From NCBI RefSeq assembly GCF_031458115.1, contig NZ_JAVDXV010000007.1, positions 186,001 through 250,000 on the forward strand: 64,000 nucleotides of DNA, written 5' to 3'. Within the stretch, counting starts at the first letter, position 1. Each line of letters opens with the position of its first letter. Under the pieces are notes generated by a model that worked only from the letters and a program-made list of their open reading frames with translations, had not been told where the DNA came from and made no database searches. The DNA is from Pelomonas asaccharophilus_A. Its GTDB lineage: Bacteria; Pseudomonadota; Gammaproteobacteria; Burkholderiales; Burkholderiaceae_C. Made by a program: the position numbers and the translations under genes. Shown in pieces: positions 9,449 through 17,015 of the stretch.

Positions 9449-9615
9449 GGGGTCTGTTGGCACTGCGGCAATGGGTCTTCCCGAAGGGTTGTGAGCAGAA
9501 AGGCCGTAGGCTGCGTTGCAAATCCTCGCCGGGTGACCAACCGGCTCCGGTTTGCGCCTTGCCTGCGGCCTTTCTGCTCACAACGCGGCCCATTGCCGCA
9601 GTGCCAACAGACCCC
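9449..9615. repeat. 167-bp MITE-like element with long terminal inverted repeats
   Basis: The outer arms, 9449-9475 and 9589-9615, are a perfect 27-bp inverted repeat. Inside them 9489-9506 and 9566-9583 form a perfect 18-bp inverted repeat. Toward the centre come shorter pairs, gcaaa/tttgc (9518-9522/9551-9555) and gccgg/ccggc (9528-9532/9541-9545). The whole unit can therefore fold into one long interrupted hairpin. It encodes no protein and fills most of the gap between divergent trmJ and suhB. I could not find a convincing target-site duplication. Confidence 0.8.
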
Positions 9616-9621
9616 TTTGGC

Positions 9622-9627
9622 TAGAAT
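9622..9627 (+). promoter_or_regulatory. Possible -10 box (TAGAAT) for suhB
   Basis: A TAGAAT hexamer sits 80 bp upstream of the suhB start and just outside the right arm of the inverted-repeat element. I find no well-spaced -35 box; the nearest TTGCCG lies inside the element and is too distant. Weak call. Confidence 0.3.
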
Positions 9628-9707
9628 CACGCCATTATCCGGGCCTGGACTCCAGCCGCCCGACGCTCTTTCCTCCTGTCAGCCCCTTCTTTCCAGCGAG
9701 TGCACGC

Positions 9708-10646
9708 ATGCAGCAAACGTCTCTTCATCCCATGCTCAATGTCGCCATCAAGGCGGCGCGTGCAGCCGGCGCCATCATCAACCGCGCCTCGCTCGACCTG
9801 GAAGCACTGCGGATCAACACGAAGAGCCCGAACGACTTCGTGACCGAGGTCGACCACGCTTGCGAAGGGGTGATCATCGAGACGCTGCTGGGCGCCTACC
9901 CCGACCACGGCATCCTGGCCGAAGAGTCTGGCCGCACCCACGGCGCCAAGCATTCCGAGTACGTGTGGATCATCGATCCGCTGGACGGCACCACCAACTT
10001 CATCCACGGCCTGCCCGTGTACTGCGTGTCCATCGCGCTGACATTCCGCGGCAAGGTCGAGCAGGCCGTCGTCTACGACCCGACCCGCAACGACCTGTTC
10101 TACGCGACCAAGGGCCGCGGCGCCTTCCTGAACGACAAGCGCCTGCGCGTGTCCAAGCGCACCCGCATGAGCGACGCGCTGATCGGCACGGGCTTCCCGT
10201 TCCGCCGTGGCGACAACTTCAAGCGCTACGTGAAGATGTTCGAGGAGGTCATGCAGCAATGCGCCGGCCTGCGCCGCCCGGGCGCGGCCGCGCTGGACCT
10301 CTGCTACGTGGCCGCCGGCTACTACGACGCCTTCTTCGAGACCGGCCTGCAGCCCTGGGACGTCGCGGCCGGCTCGCTGATCGTCTCCGAGGCCGGTGGC
10401 CTGATCGGCAACTTCACCGGTGAAGCCGACTACCTGCACCAGCGCGAAGTGCTGGCCGGCTCGCCCAAGATCTACGCGCAGCTGGTCACCACGCTGGCGC
10501 CCTACACCCGCGTCATCAAGGAAGAAGACCTGGCCGCCGCGCCGGCACCTGCCGCCGAAGCCGCCCCGACCGCGGCCCCCGTGGCCAAAAAGCGTGGCCC
10601 CGTGCGCATCAAGAAGAACGAAGCCGGCGACGACGCGCCCCTCTGA
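9708..10646 (+). CDS. suhB: Inositol monophosphatase family protein SuhB
   Basis: The 312-residue protein has the metal-binding motifs of the IMPase family: EVDHACEG, LAEESG, WIIDPLDGTTNFIHG and the C-terminal PWDVAAGSLIVSEAGG. SuhB dephosphorylates inositol-1-phosphate and in E. coli also joins NusA/NusG antitermination complexes at rRNA operons. Two starts are possible: ATG 9708 (MQQTSLHPMLN) and ATG 9732 (MLNVAIK). The HPMLN context resembles the E. coli N-terminus, so I favour 9708. The C-terminus carries an extra Ala/Pro-rich linker of about 25 residues and a basic-then-acidic tail (KKRGPVRIKKNEAGDD) not found in the E. coli protein. Confidence 0.93.
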   Translation: MQQTSLHPMLNVAIKAARAAGAIINRASLDLEALRINTKSPNDFVTEVDHACEGVIIETLLGAYPDHGILAEESGRTHGAKHSEYVWIIDPLDGTTNFIHGLPVYCVSIALTFRGKVEQAVVYDPTRNDLFYATKGRGAFLNDKRLRVSKRTRMSDALIGTGFPFRRGDNFKRYVKMFEEVMQQCAGLRRPGAAALDLCYVAAGYYDAFFETGLQPWDVAAGSLIVSEAGGLIGNFTGEADYLHQREVLAGSPKIYAQLVTTLAPYTRVIKEEDLAAAPAPAAEAAPTAAPVAKKRGPVRIKKNEAGDDAPL

Positions 10647-10667
10647 TCTCTAGGCTCTGTGCCACCC

Positions 10668-10693
10668 CGAAGCCCTCGCCCGCGAGGGCTTCG
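10668..10693 (+). terminator. Hairpin terminator after suhB
   Basis: A perfect 11-bp stem (10668-10678 with 10683-10693) and a CCCG loop lie 21 bp after the suhB stop. The following sequence, CCGTTTC, is only mildly T-rich. Confidence 0.65.
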
Positions 10694-10870
10694 CCGTTTC
10701 TGGCGTGAACAAGTTGGCAAGGATGCCAACCAAGGGCTAACCCGCACTCGCCAACGTGACATACGCACGGCCGCCCCCCTTACCCGTGGGGGGAGGACTG
10801 GCCAGAATGCACCTCGTTACACGGCAACCGCCGCGACAGATCAACTTCACCACAAGTCAGAAAGATCCCG

Positions 10871-11185
10871 ATGTTCGTTCGCACCGCCCTCGCCATCGCC
10901 CTCGCCGCCGCTGCCACCCTGGCCCAGGCTGACGTCAAGGTCCTGAAGAAGGTGCCGCCGGAGTACCCCAACGAAGCGGTCAAGAAGAACATCAGCTCCG
11001 GCAGCGTGCGCGCCAAGATGAGCATCGCCGGCGACGGCAAGGTGTCCAACGTGGAAGTCGTGGAAGCCGAACCCAAGCGCGTGTTTGATCGCGCCGCCAT
11101 CGAAGCGCTGAGCCAGTGGAAGTTCGAAGGCACGGGCGCCGCGCAGACGCACGAAGTCAAGCTGGTGTTCAAGTCGGAAGACTAA
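10871..11185 (+). CDS. Small periplasmic protein with a TonB C-terminal-type domain
   Basis: A 104-residue protein with a signal peptide (to about residue 20, ending ATLAQA). The rest is essentially one TonB_C fold: VPPEYPNEAVKKN, a Gly-rich turn, VSNVEVVEAEP, and AIEALSQWKFEG before the last strand. It has neither the inner-membrane anchor nor the proline-rich spacer of a full TonB, so it is unlikely to transduce energy itself. Stand-alone TonB_C proteins are common in proteobacteria and their roles are mostly unknown. The 224-bp upstream gap holds the suhB terminator and two small hairpins (10713-10730 and 10774-10793) but no promoter I can recognise. Confidence 0.8.
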   Translation: MFVRTALAIALAAAATLAQADVKVLKKVPPEYPNEAVKKNISSGSVRAKMSIAGDGKVSNVEVVEAEPKRVFDRAAIEALSQWKFEGTGAAQTHEVKLVFKSED

Positions 11186-11205
11186 TCAGACGCTTCGCTG
11201 AATCG

Positions 11206-11230
11206 ACAAGGCCCGCAATGCGGGCCTTGT
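11206..11230. terminator. Bidirectional terminator hairpin
   Basis: A perfect 11-bp stem (11206-11216/11220-11230) with a 3-nt AAT loop lies between the stop of the TonB-domain gene and the stop of the convergent hydrolase. The stem ends in TTGT on the plus strand and CTTGT on the minus strand, so it may serve both genes. Confidence 0.8.
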
Positions 11231-11234
11231 TCTA

Positions 11235-12566
11235 TTAGGGCTTGGCGCGCGCCGGTACGCGGGTGTCCAAGGGCTTGGGCACGTAGCCTGGCTCGAAACG
11301 ACAGGTCGACCCGAGCGCCGCCCTCGCCTTCTCGCAGCCGGCCGCGATGCCTTCGGGCGTGGGCTTCGCGCCCTGCGTTGTCCAGGCGGCCAGCGCCTCC
11401 ATCAGCGCCGCGTAGCTCGGGTCGCTGAGGTAGCTGTGGTCGCGGTCACCGGTGTAGGTCTGCACCAGGCCGTCGCCGCGCCCGGCCGCGGCCATCGTGC
11501 GGCCGAAGCTGTGCTGCAGCTCCACAAACGCCGTGCCGTCGTGGATGGCATGCACCGACAGCACGGGCACCGGGATGCGCCCGCCCAGGTCGGCATCCGC
11601 CGCCAGTGTCGCCACCGCTTTCGGGTCGGCGGCATAGCGCGCTACGCCGGCGTTCAAAGCCGCGTCGTCCGTCGACCCCGCATAGACCACGCCCATGTTG
11701 CCGAAGGGGCTGGCGCCGCCGGTGCGCTTGTGCGTGACGTCCTGGAAGTGCCAGGTCGCCCAGTTCAGATGTGCGCCGATGCTGCGCTCCGGGATGCGGA
11801 TCACGTCGGTGATGACCTTGACCTTGGCGGCCTGCTCCGGCGTGCGCTCGGCGGGCTTGCCGAGCGCCAGGCACTCGTCGGTGCGTCGGGCCAGTTCCGC
11901 CTGCGTCAGCTTCGCGTCCGCGGGCAGGCCGATGTTCAGCGGGTACTGCGGCTCGGTGGGCAGCGGGTGGTTGCGGCACAGGTGCTGGTAGACGACGCGC
12001 AGGTCCAGCCGGAAGTCGTAGCTGCGCGTGCCGCCGCCCAGCACGCCGGCCGTCAGCAGCACGGCGTCGTAGGGCTTGCCGGCGGTGAACAGCTCCGCGC
12101 CCTTGGCGGCCACGCTGGCACCCCAGGACTGGCCATGCAGATAGACCTGGCGCGGCTTGGCGACCTTGGCGATGAAAAGCTGCCGCAGCCGCTCGTTGTC
12201 CTCGGCCGCCGCCGTGACGGCAACGCCACCCTGGCGGTAGCTGGAGCCGGCCCATGCATAGCCCAGCCGCGGCATGATGGACCAGCGCTCCAAATCCTCC
12301 GCCGTGCGCTTGGCCGTCGGTGCGCCGAGGAAGGGGCCGCCGTGCGCATGCAGCACGAGGTCGCCGTTCCAGGCCTTGGGCATCGCGACCAGGTAGAAGG
12401 CGCCGGCGCTGTCCTGGCCGGCCAGGCAGGTCGTGCCCTCGCCCACGCCCGGCGGGCAGGCGGCTGGCGCGGGTGCGGCCTCGGCGGCCATGTCGAAGCG
12501 CGCGGCAAGCGCCGCGGCGCTCAGCGACAGCAGCAAGGCGCTGCACAGGATGTGTCTCGGCGTCAT
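11235..12566 (-). CDS. Secreted alpha/beta hydrolase
   Basis: The 443-residue protein has a signal peptide (MTPRHILCSALLLSLSAAALA) and an alpha/beta-hydrolase fold. It shows an oxyanion-type HAHGGPF stretch, a nucleophile elbow G-Q-S147-W-G, and a late HDGTAF region with a candidate catalytic histidine in GDRDHSYLS. Four or more cysteines (ACPPG, TTCLAG, HLCRNH, GCEKA, STCRF) suggest disulfides and export. The substrate cannot be named. ATG 12566 has a GGGAG ribosome site and overlaps the end of the upstream PEP-CTERM gene by 4 nt, so the two are probably co-translated. Confidence 0.82.
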   Translation of the reverse strand: MTPRHILCSALLLSLSAAALAARFDMAAEAAPAPAACPPGVGEGTTCLAGQDSAGAFYLVAMPKAWNGDLVLHAHGGPFLGAPTAKRTAEDLERWSIMPRLGYAWAGSSYRQGGVAVTAAAEDNERLRQLFIAKVAKPRQVYLHGQSWGASVAAKGAELFTAGKPYDAVLLTAGVLGGGTRSYDFRLDLRVVYQHLCRNHPLPTEPQYPLNIGLPADAKLTQAELARRTDECLALGKPAERTPEQAAKVKVITDVIRIPERSIGAHLNWATWHFQDVTHKRTGGASPFGNMGVVYAGSTDDAALNAGVARYAADPKAVATLAADADLGGRIPVPVLSVHAIHDGTAFVELQHSFGRTMAAAGRGDGLVQTYTGDRDHSYLSDPSYAALMEALAAWTTQGAKPTPEGIAAGCEKARAALGSTCRFEPGYVPKPLDTRVPARAKP

Positions 12567-13798
12567 GCCTGCTCCCCTTCTTTCCGGCTGCGTTTCAGCC
12601 ACAGCACCCCCAGACCCAGGCCCGCCAACACCCAACTGCTGGGCTCGGGCACAGGTGCCGAAAAGCCCAGCTGCTCGCTGGCCACGCGCTGCAGCAGCAC
12701 GGCATCGCGGGCGCTGATGCCCAGGTCGCGCGCGGCGATCTCGCCGGCGCCCAGCACCGACGGGTTCACGCCGGTGATGGTGCCGAACAGCGTCAGCGCG
12801 CTCAGGTACGAGCCGTACTTGCTGGCATGCGTGCCGTCGTCGAACCACAGGTCCACCCGCCCGTCCGTCGCCGCACCGGGCGCGTACATGTCGGGCGTGG
12901 CGACGCCCGACGCGATCGCGCGCATGAAGGCCTCGCCCACCGGCGCGATGCCGGCAAAGCCGCCCGAACCGTCGGCAGCGGCCGCGAGTGCGGTGGCCTC
13001 GAACGACTGCTTCAGGTCCGCCGTCATCGCCTGCAGCGACGGGAAGAACGAGGGTGCCGGCTCGCCGGTGTAGGTCACGGCGCCGGTGTGCTCGTCGGTG
13101 ATCGTCTTGCTGGGTGCGTTGACGAGGTTGGGCCGCGCCCAGGTCTGGTACAGGTAGACCTCGGCGGCCGCGTTGGCATTCGCGTTCGCGGCCACGTTGC
13201 GCAGCAGCGAGCAGCTGCCGGTGGACGCGCCCGTGATCTCCGCGCACTTCGCATTCGTGCCGCCGATCAGGTCGCGCTCGCGGTAGCTCAGCGCCTGGCC
13301 CTGATGCACCCAGTTCTCGATCAGGTTCGCGTAGGTGCCGAAGTAGGCCGGGTTCGAGGCCAGGCCCGGCTGTTTCGTCAGCGGCTCGTCGCTCTGCTCC
13401 TGCAGCACCACCTGGTCCCAGCGCTGCGCGCCGATGTTGCCGCGCAGGTCCCAGCCGGCGCTGTTGGTGTTGAGGAAATGCCCGCGCAGCGAGGCCGCGT
13501 TGCGCGTGGACAGGGACACGTCGTAGTCCAGCCCCGCCTGCACGGTGAACTGCTTGAAGATGCCGGCGACACCACCCCAGGGGTGCGGCTCGAAGCTGTT
13601 CGCGCCGCTGGGGTTGGCGGCATGCATGGCCGCCGTCAGGTCGTGCACGGCGGCGGCGTTGTAGCTCATCACCGGGTCGACGCGGCCGAAGGTGTAGCTG
13701 TTGCCGACGAACAGGATGCTCGTCGGCGCGCCGGCGGCGGCGGGCGCGAGCGCCGCCACCGCCAGCGCGGCGAGCCAGTTGCGCAAGATCATGGTCAT
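12563..13798 (-). CDS. PEP-CTERM-anchored SGNH/GDSL-like hydrolase
   Basis: A 411-residue protein with a signal peptide (to about residue 23), an SGNH-type block I (ILFVGNSYTFGR), a later QVVLQEQSD and a C-terminal D-G-T-H catalytic-pair motif (FDDGTHASKYGSYL). It ends with a textbook exosortase sorting signal: VPEPSSW, a hydrophobic helix and an Arg/Lys cluster. It should be exported, handled by an exosortase and displayed at the surface or released into extracellular matrix. No exosortase gene is in the window. The stop overlaps the start of the alpha/beta hydrolase by 4 nt, suggesting a two-enzyme surface degradation pair. Confidence 0.85.
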   Translation of the reverse strand: MTMILRNWLAALAVAALAPAAAGAPTSILFVGNSYTFGRVDPVMSYNAAAVHDLTAAMHAANPSGANSFEPHPWGGVAGIFKQFTVQAGLDYDVSLSTRNAASLRGHFLNTNSAGWDLRGNIGAQRWDQVVLQEQSDEPLTKQPGLASNPAYFGTYANLIENWVHQGQALSYRERDLIGGTNAKCAEITGASTGSCSLLRNVAANANANAAAEVYLYQTWARPNLVNAPSKTITDEHTGAVTYTGEPAPSFFPSLQAMTADLKQSFEATALAAAADGSGGFAGIAPVGEAFMRAIASGVATPDMYAPGAATDGRVDLWFDDGTHASKYGSYLSALTLFGTITGVNPSVLGAGEIAARDLGISARDAVLLQRVASEQLGFSAPVPEPSSWVLAGLGLGVLWLKRSRKEGEQA

Positions 13799-13813
13799 GC
13801 TCCTCGTTGAAGG

Positions 13814-14884
13814 TCAGAAGCTGTGGCGCACGCCGGCTTCGACGCCGCCGCTGTTGCCACCGGGCAGCGTCGTCGCCAGGCCCACGTTGAAGCGCACGCC
13901 CGCGGCCTTGTTGTCGATGCGGGCGACGTTGCCGTACAGCGCCGTGCGCTTGGAGAGGTCGTGCACATAGCCCAGCGCGATGTGCGTGGCATCACTGGCC
14001 ACGTTGCGGGCCTTCAGCTGCGTGTAGGCGAAGCGCACCTCGCCCTGCGCGCTGACCTCCCACTGCGTGCCCACCATCGTCGCGGTCGTCTTCGTCACGC
14101 CGATCTTGTTCTCGCCCCACAGCGCCATCAGCCGCGCCGGGCCCCACTTGTACGAGGCGCCGACATTGCTCTGCGTGTAGTTGCCCGTGGCGTAGCGCGT
14201 CTTGGACACGGCCGCCGACGCGTTGAAGCCGTCGTTGCGCCAGCCGATGCGCACGCCCTGCAGCTGGCCGTCCTTGCGCGTCGCGCCCGGGCCCTGCTCG
14301 CCCAGCGCCACCATCGCGTGGCCGTACAGGCCGCCCAGGCCCGCCGGCAGGAAGTAGCCGATGGAGTTGGACGCCCGCACCTGCGTGCGGGCCGTCGTGC
14401 CACCGGCCGGCACCGGGTAGAACATCAGGCCCGAGCTGCCGACGCCGTTGGTGCCGAAGGGATGCATGGACGTCGTCAGGTTGCCGAACGACGGCACGTA
14501 GTCGCGCCCCAGTCGCAGTTCACCCCAGGGGCCTGACAGCTGCAGCGTCGCGCGCCGGCCCCAGGTCAGGCCGCCGCTGACCGAGTCCTTGTTGTTGGTG
14601 CTGGTGGCGCCACTGGTGCCGTCATCCACCGTGACGGCCGATTCCAGCCAGAAGCCGGCCTTCAGGCCGCCGCCCAGATCCTCGGTCCCGCGCACGCCGA
14701 AGCGGCTGGATGTGTTGCCGTCGCTGTTCAGGAAATAGCGCCGCTCGGTGCCGCTGGCCTTCAGCATCTGCACGCTGGCGTCCAGCAGGCCGAAAACCTG
14801 CACGCTGCCGCTCTGTGCTTGGGCGCCCGCTGCCGCCGCGGCGGCCAGCGCCAGGCCGGTCACCCTCGAAACCGTGTTCTTCAT
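13814..14884 (-). CDS. Gram-negative porin (Burkholderiales OmpC-like trimeric type)
   Basis: The 356-residue protein has a signal peptide ending AQAQS, then VQVFGLLDASVQ, SRFGVRGTEDLGGGLKAGFWLES and RRATLQLSGPWGELRLGRDY, all typical of the porin_4 family, and it ends in phenylalanine as outer-membrane barrels do. It should form a 16-strand diffusion pore for small anions or acids. It is transcribed divergently from a LysR regulator whose downstream neighbour is a tctC-type receptor, so the porin may be part of that regulator's uptake set. This is inference from position only. Confidence 0.9.
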   Translation of the reverse strand: MKNTVSRVTGLALAAAAAAGAQAQSGSVQVFGLLDASVQMLKASGTERRYFLNSDGNTSSRFGVRGTEDLGGGLKAGFWLESAVTVDDGTSGATSTNNKDSVSGGLTWGRRATLQLSGPWGELRLGRDYVPSFGNLTTSMHPFGTNGVGSSGLMFYPVPAGGTTARTQVRASNSIGYFLPAGLGGLYGHAMVALGEQGPGATRKDGQLQGVRIGWRNDGFNASAAVSKTRYATGNYTQSNVGASYKWGPARLMALWGENKIGVTKTTATMVGTQWEVSAQGEVRFAYTQLKARNVASDATHIALGYVHDLSKRTALYGNVARIDNKAAGVRFNVGLATTLPGGNSGGVEAGVRHSF

Positions 14885-14960
14885 CTTTGTCTCCGTGGTT
14901 GTTGTGTGGCCTCGTCCGCACCCCTCGTACGGCTCGGCTCGCTGAATCCGGGGCGGACCT

Positions 14961-14993
14961 TAGTGACGCCACTTCATAGCGTCAAATACACTA
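14961..14993. promoter_or_regulatory. Nested dyad, probable LysR-type operator
   Basis: TGACGC (14964-14969) and GCGTCA (14979-14984) form a 6-bp inverted repeat with a 9-bp spacer. An outer pair, TAGTG (14961-14965) and CACTA (14989-14993), is roughly concentric. It lies in the 153-bp gap between the porin and lysR, where LysR-type regulators normally bind dyads to control both directions. Confidence 0.5.
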
Positions 14994-15037
14994 AACAGCA
15001 GATTTCAAGACGAAACGGATATGGAGACACACCGCTC

Positions 15038-15958
15038 ATGGACCTACGGCAGCTGCGCTATTTCGTGACCGTGGCCGAGACCGGCCACGTGACCCGTGCG
15101 GCCGAGCTGCTGGGCATGCAGCAGCCGCCGCTGAGCCAGCAGATCAAGGCGCTGGAGCAGGAGCTGGGGCTGGCGCTGCTGCACCGCCACCCCAAGGGCG
15201 TCAGCCTCACGGATGGCGGCCGGCAGTTCCTCGACGAAGCCAAGCGCCTGCTGCGCGACTACACCGAGATGCGCGACCGCATGGCGCGCCTGGCCGGCGG
15301 CCAGCATGGCCTGCTGGCCATCGGCTTCACCAGTTCAGCCGCGGCCCATGCATTCACGCCGGCCGTGCTGCGCGCCTGCCGCGGCGAGCATCCCGGCATC
15401 GCGCTGACCATGACCGAGGACCACGCGGCCGGCCTCATCGACGCCGTCGTCAAGTCGCGGCTGCACTGCGCCTTCCTGCGCGTGCCGGTCGCGCGGCCCG
15501 ACGGCATCAGCTTCGAGACGCTGCTGACCGAGCCCGCGCTGCTGGCCCTGCCGCTGGACCACCGGCTCGCGCAGGCGCCCCGGCCCACGACCACGCCCGT
15601 GCCGCTGGCCGAGTTGCAGGACGAAGACCTCATCCTCGTGCGCCGCCCCGGCGCGCCGGGCCTGTACGCCAACCTGCTGGCGCTTTGCGAGCGCCACGGC
15701 GTCAGGCCGCGCAGCTTCATCGAGGTGGACCGCATGATGATGAACCTGAATCTCATCGCGGCCGGCGCGGGCATCTCGGTCGTGCCGGCGTCGATGCGCG
15801 GCATGCATGCGCATTCCGTCGTGTTCCGGCCGCTGGAGAAGCAGGCGCGGCTGGAGGCGCCGCTGACGCTGGCCTACCGCAGCCATGACCAGGAAGGCCC
15901 GACGGCCACCTTCCTGGCGCTGGCGCGGCGTATCGCGCAGGACCATCGCGATGCGTAG
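15038..15958 (+). CDS. LysR-family transcriptional regulator (BenM/CatM-like)
   Basis: A 306-residue regulator with the N-terminal winged helix MDLRQLRYFVTVAETGHVTR, helix-turn-helix AAELLGMQQPPLSQQIKALEQ, and a C-terminal periplasmic-binding-fold effector domain (from about residue 90). The HTH resembles the aromatic-degradation regulators BenM and CatM. ATG 15038 is preceded by GGAGA; longer open frames upstream are not LysR-like. It overlaps the downstream tctC-like gene by 8 nt and diverges from the porin, so it probably controls an organic-acid or aromatic uptake set. Its inducer is unknown. Confidence 0.93.
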   Translation: MDLRQLRYFVTVAETGHVTRAAELLGMQQPPLSQQIKALEQELGLALLHRHPKGVSLTDGGRQFLDEAKRLLRDYTEMRDRMARLAGGQHGLLAIGFTSSAAAHAFTPAVLRACRGEHPGIALTMTEDHAAGLIDAVVKSRLHCAFLRVPVARPDGISFETLLTEPALLALPLDHRLAQAPRPTTTPVPLAELQDEDLILVRRPGAPGLYANLLALCERHGVRPRSFIEVDRMMMNLNLIAAGAGISVVPASMRGMHAHSVVFRPLEKQARLEAPLTLAYRSHDQEGPTATFLALARRIAQDHRDA

Positions 15959-16889
15959 GCGCACCTTGCTGGCCGCCGGCCTGGGCAGCTGCGGCGCCTT
16001 GCACGCCGCCCCCGAGCCGTGGCCGGCGCGGCCGCTGCACCTGCTCGTGGCCTATCCGCCCGGCGGCGTCAGCGACGACACGGCGCGCGGCCTCGCGCAG
16101 TTCATCAGCGTGCGGCTGAAGCAGACCGTCATCGTCGAGAACCGCGCCGGCGCCGGCGGGCTGACGGCGCTGGAGGCCGTGGGCCGCGCCGCTCCTGACG
16201 GCTACACGCTGGCCTACTGCGCGATCTCGCCGCTGGTGTTCGCGCCGACCCCGCCCAGCGGGCCGCTGCGCGACGTGGCACCCGTCGTCAGCATCATGGA
16301 CACGCCTGTGCTGGTGCTGGCCCATCCTTCCTTTACGCCCGCCAGCTTCGCGGCGCTGCTGGCCGCCGCGCGCGCCGCGCCGGGCCGCCTGCGCTGGGCC
16401 ACGTCCGGCCACGGCACGGTCGGGCACATGGTGCTCGCGCAGATCCGCGCGACGGCAGGCGTGGACATCACGCACATCCCGTACAAGGGCGGTGGCCAGC
16501 AGCTGACCGATGCGCTGGGCGGCCAGTTCGAGCTGCTGTCGTCCAACGTGGCCGCGCAGCAGCTGCAGTACGTGCGCCAGGGGCGTCTCAAGGCATTGGC
16601 CATCGGCTCGCCGACACGGCTGCCCGTGCTGCCCGACGTGCCCACGCTCGCCGAGCTGGGCTTCCCGGAGGCCAACCTCGTGTCCACCTTCGGCCTGTTC
16701 GCGCCACGCGGCGTGCCGGCCGAGCGGCTGCAGCTGATCAACGCCGTTGTGAACGAGGCGCTGCGCCAGCCCGACATCCGCGCCCGCATCCTCGACGTCA
16801 GCAACCTGCCGACGGGCGGCAGCGCGGCCGACTTCGCGGCGCGTATCGCCAAGGAGCGCGAGCGCGCGCTGCGGGTGCCGGCGGACTGA
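15951..16889 (+). CDS. Tripartite tricarboxylate transporter receptor, TctC/Bug family
   Basis: A 312-residue periplasmic binding protein with an N-terminal signal MRRRTLLAAGLGSCGALHAA, then PARPLHLLVAYPPGGVSDDTAR, VIVENRAGAGGLTALEAV, HIPYKGGGQQLTDALGGQ and RLKALAIGSPTRLP, all diagnostic of the Bug/TctC family that is greatly expanded in Burkholderiales. It would bind a carboxylate or aromatic acid, although no tctAB permease is nearby, as is common for orphan Bug proteins. ATG 15951 lies inside the end of the LysR gene, so the two are coupled. Confidence 0.93.
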   Translation: MRRRTLLAAGLGSCGALHAAPEPWPARPLHLLVAYPPGGVSDDTARGLAQFISVRLKQTVIVENRAGAGGLTALEAVGRAAPDGYTLAYCAISPLVFAPTPPSGPLRDVAPVVSIMDTPVLVLAHPSFTPASFAALLAAARAAPGRLRWATSGHGTVGHMVLAQIRATAGVDITHIPYKGGGQQLTDALGGQFELLSSNVAAQQLQYVRQGRLKALAIGSPTRLPVLPDVPTLAELGFPEANLVSTFGLFAPRGVPAERLQLINAVVNEALRQPDIRARILDVSNLPTGGSAADFAARIAKERERALRVPAD

Positions 16890-16975
16890 CAACGGTGCGT
16901 CCACGTTGCCGATGGCACCGGCCGGCTGGCCCCTGAACGGAGCGGTCGTCGCCGCGTAAACTGCCGCCCATTCTG

Positions 16976-16996
16976 AAGCCCTCCGCCGGGGGGCTT
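16976..16996 (+). terminator. Terminator after tctC-like gene
   Basis: A 9-bp stem (16976-16984/16988-16996, one G-T pair) with a GCC loop is followed by TCCTATTTG. It separates the LysR-tctC unit from mutS, which starts 20 bp downstream. Confidence 0.65.
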
Positions 16997-17015
16997 TCCT
17001 ATTTGCCTGACGCCG

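Noticed and set aside
9435..9593. N-terminal extension of TrmJ through the inverted repeat
   Set aside because: The extension is encoded by the repeat element and has no family similarity; TrmJ proteins start near the RFVLI stretch.
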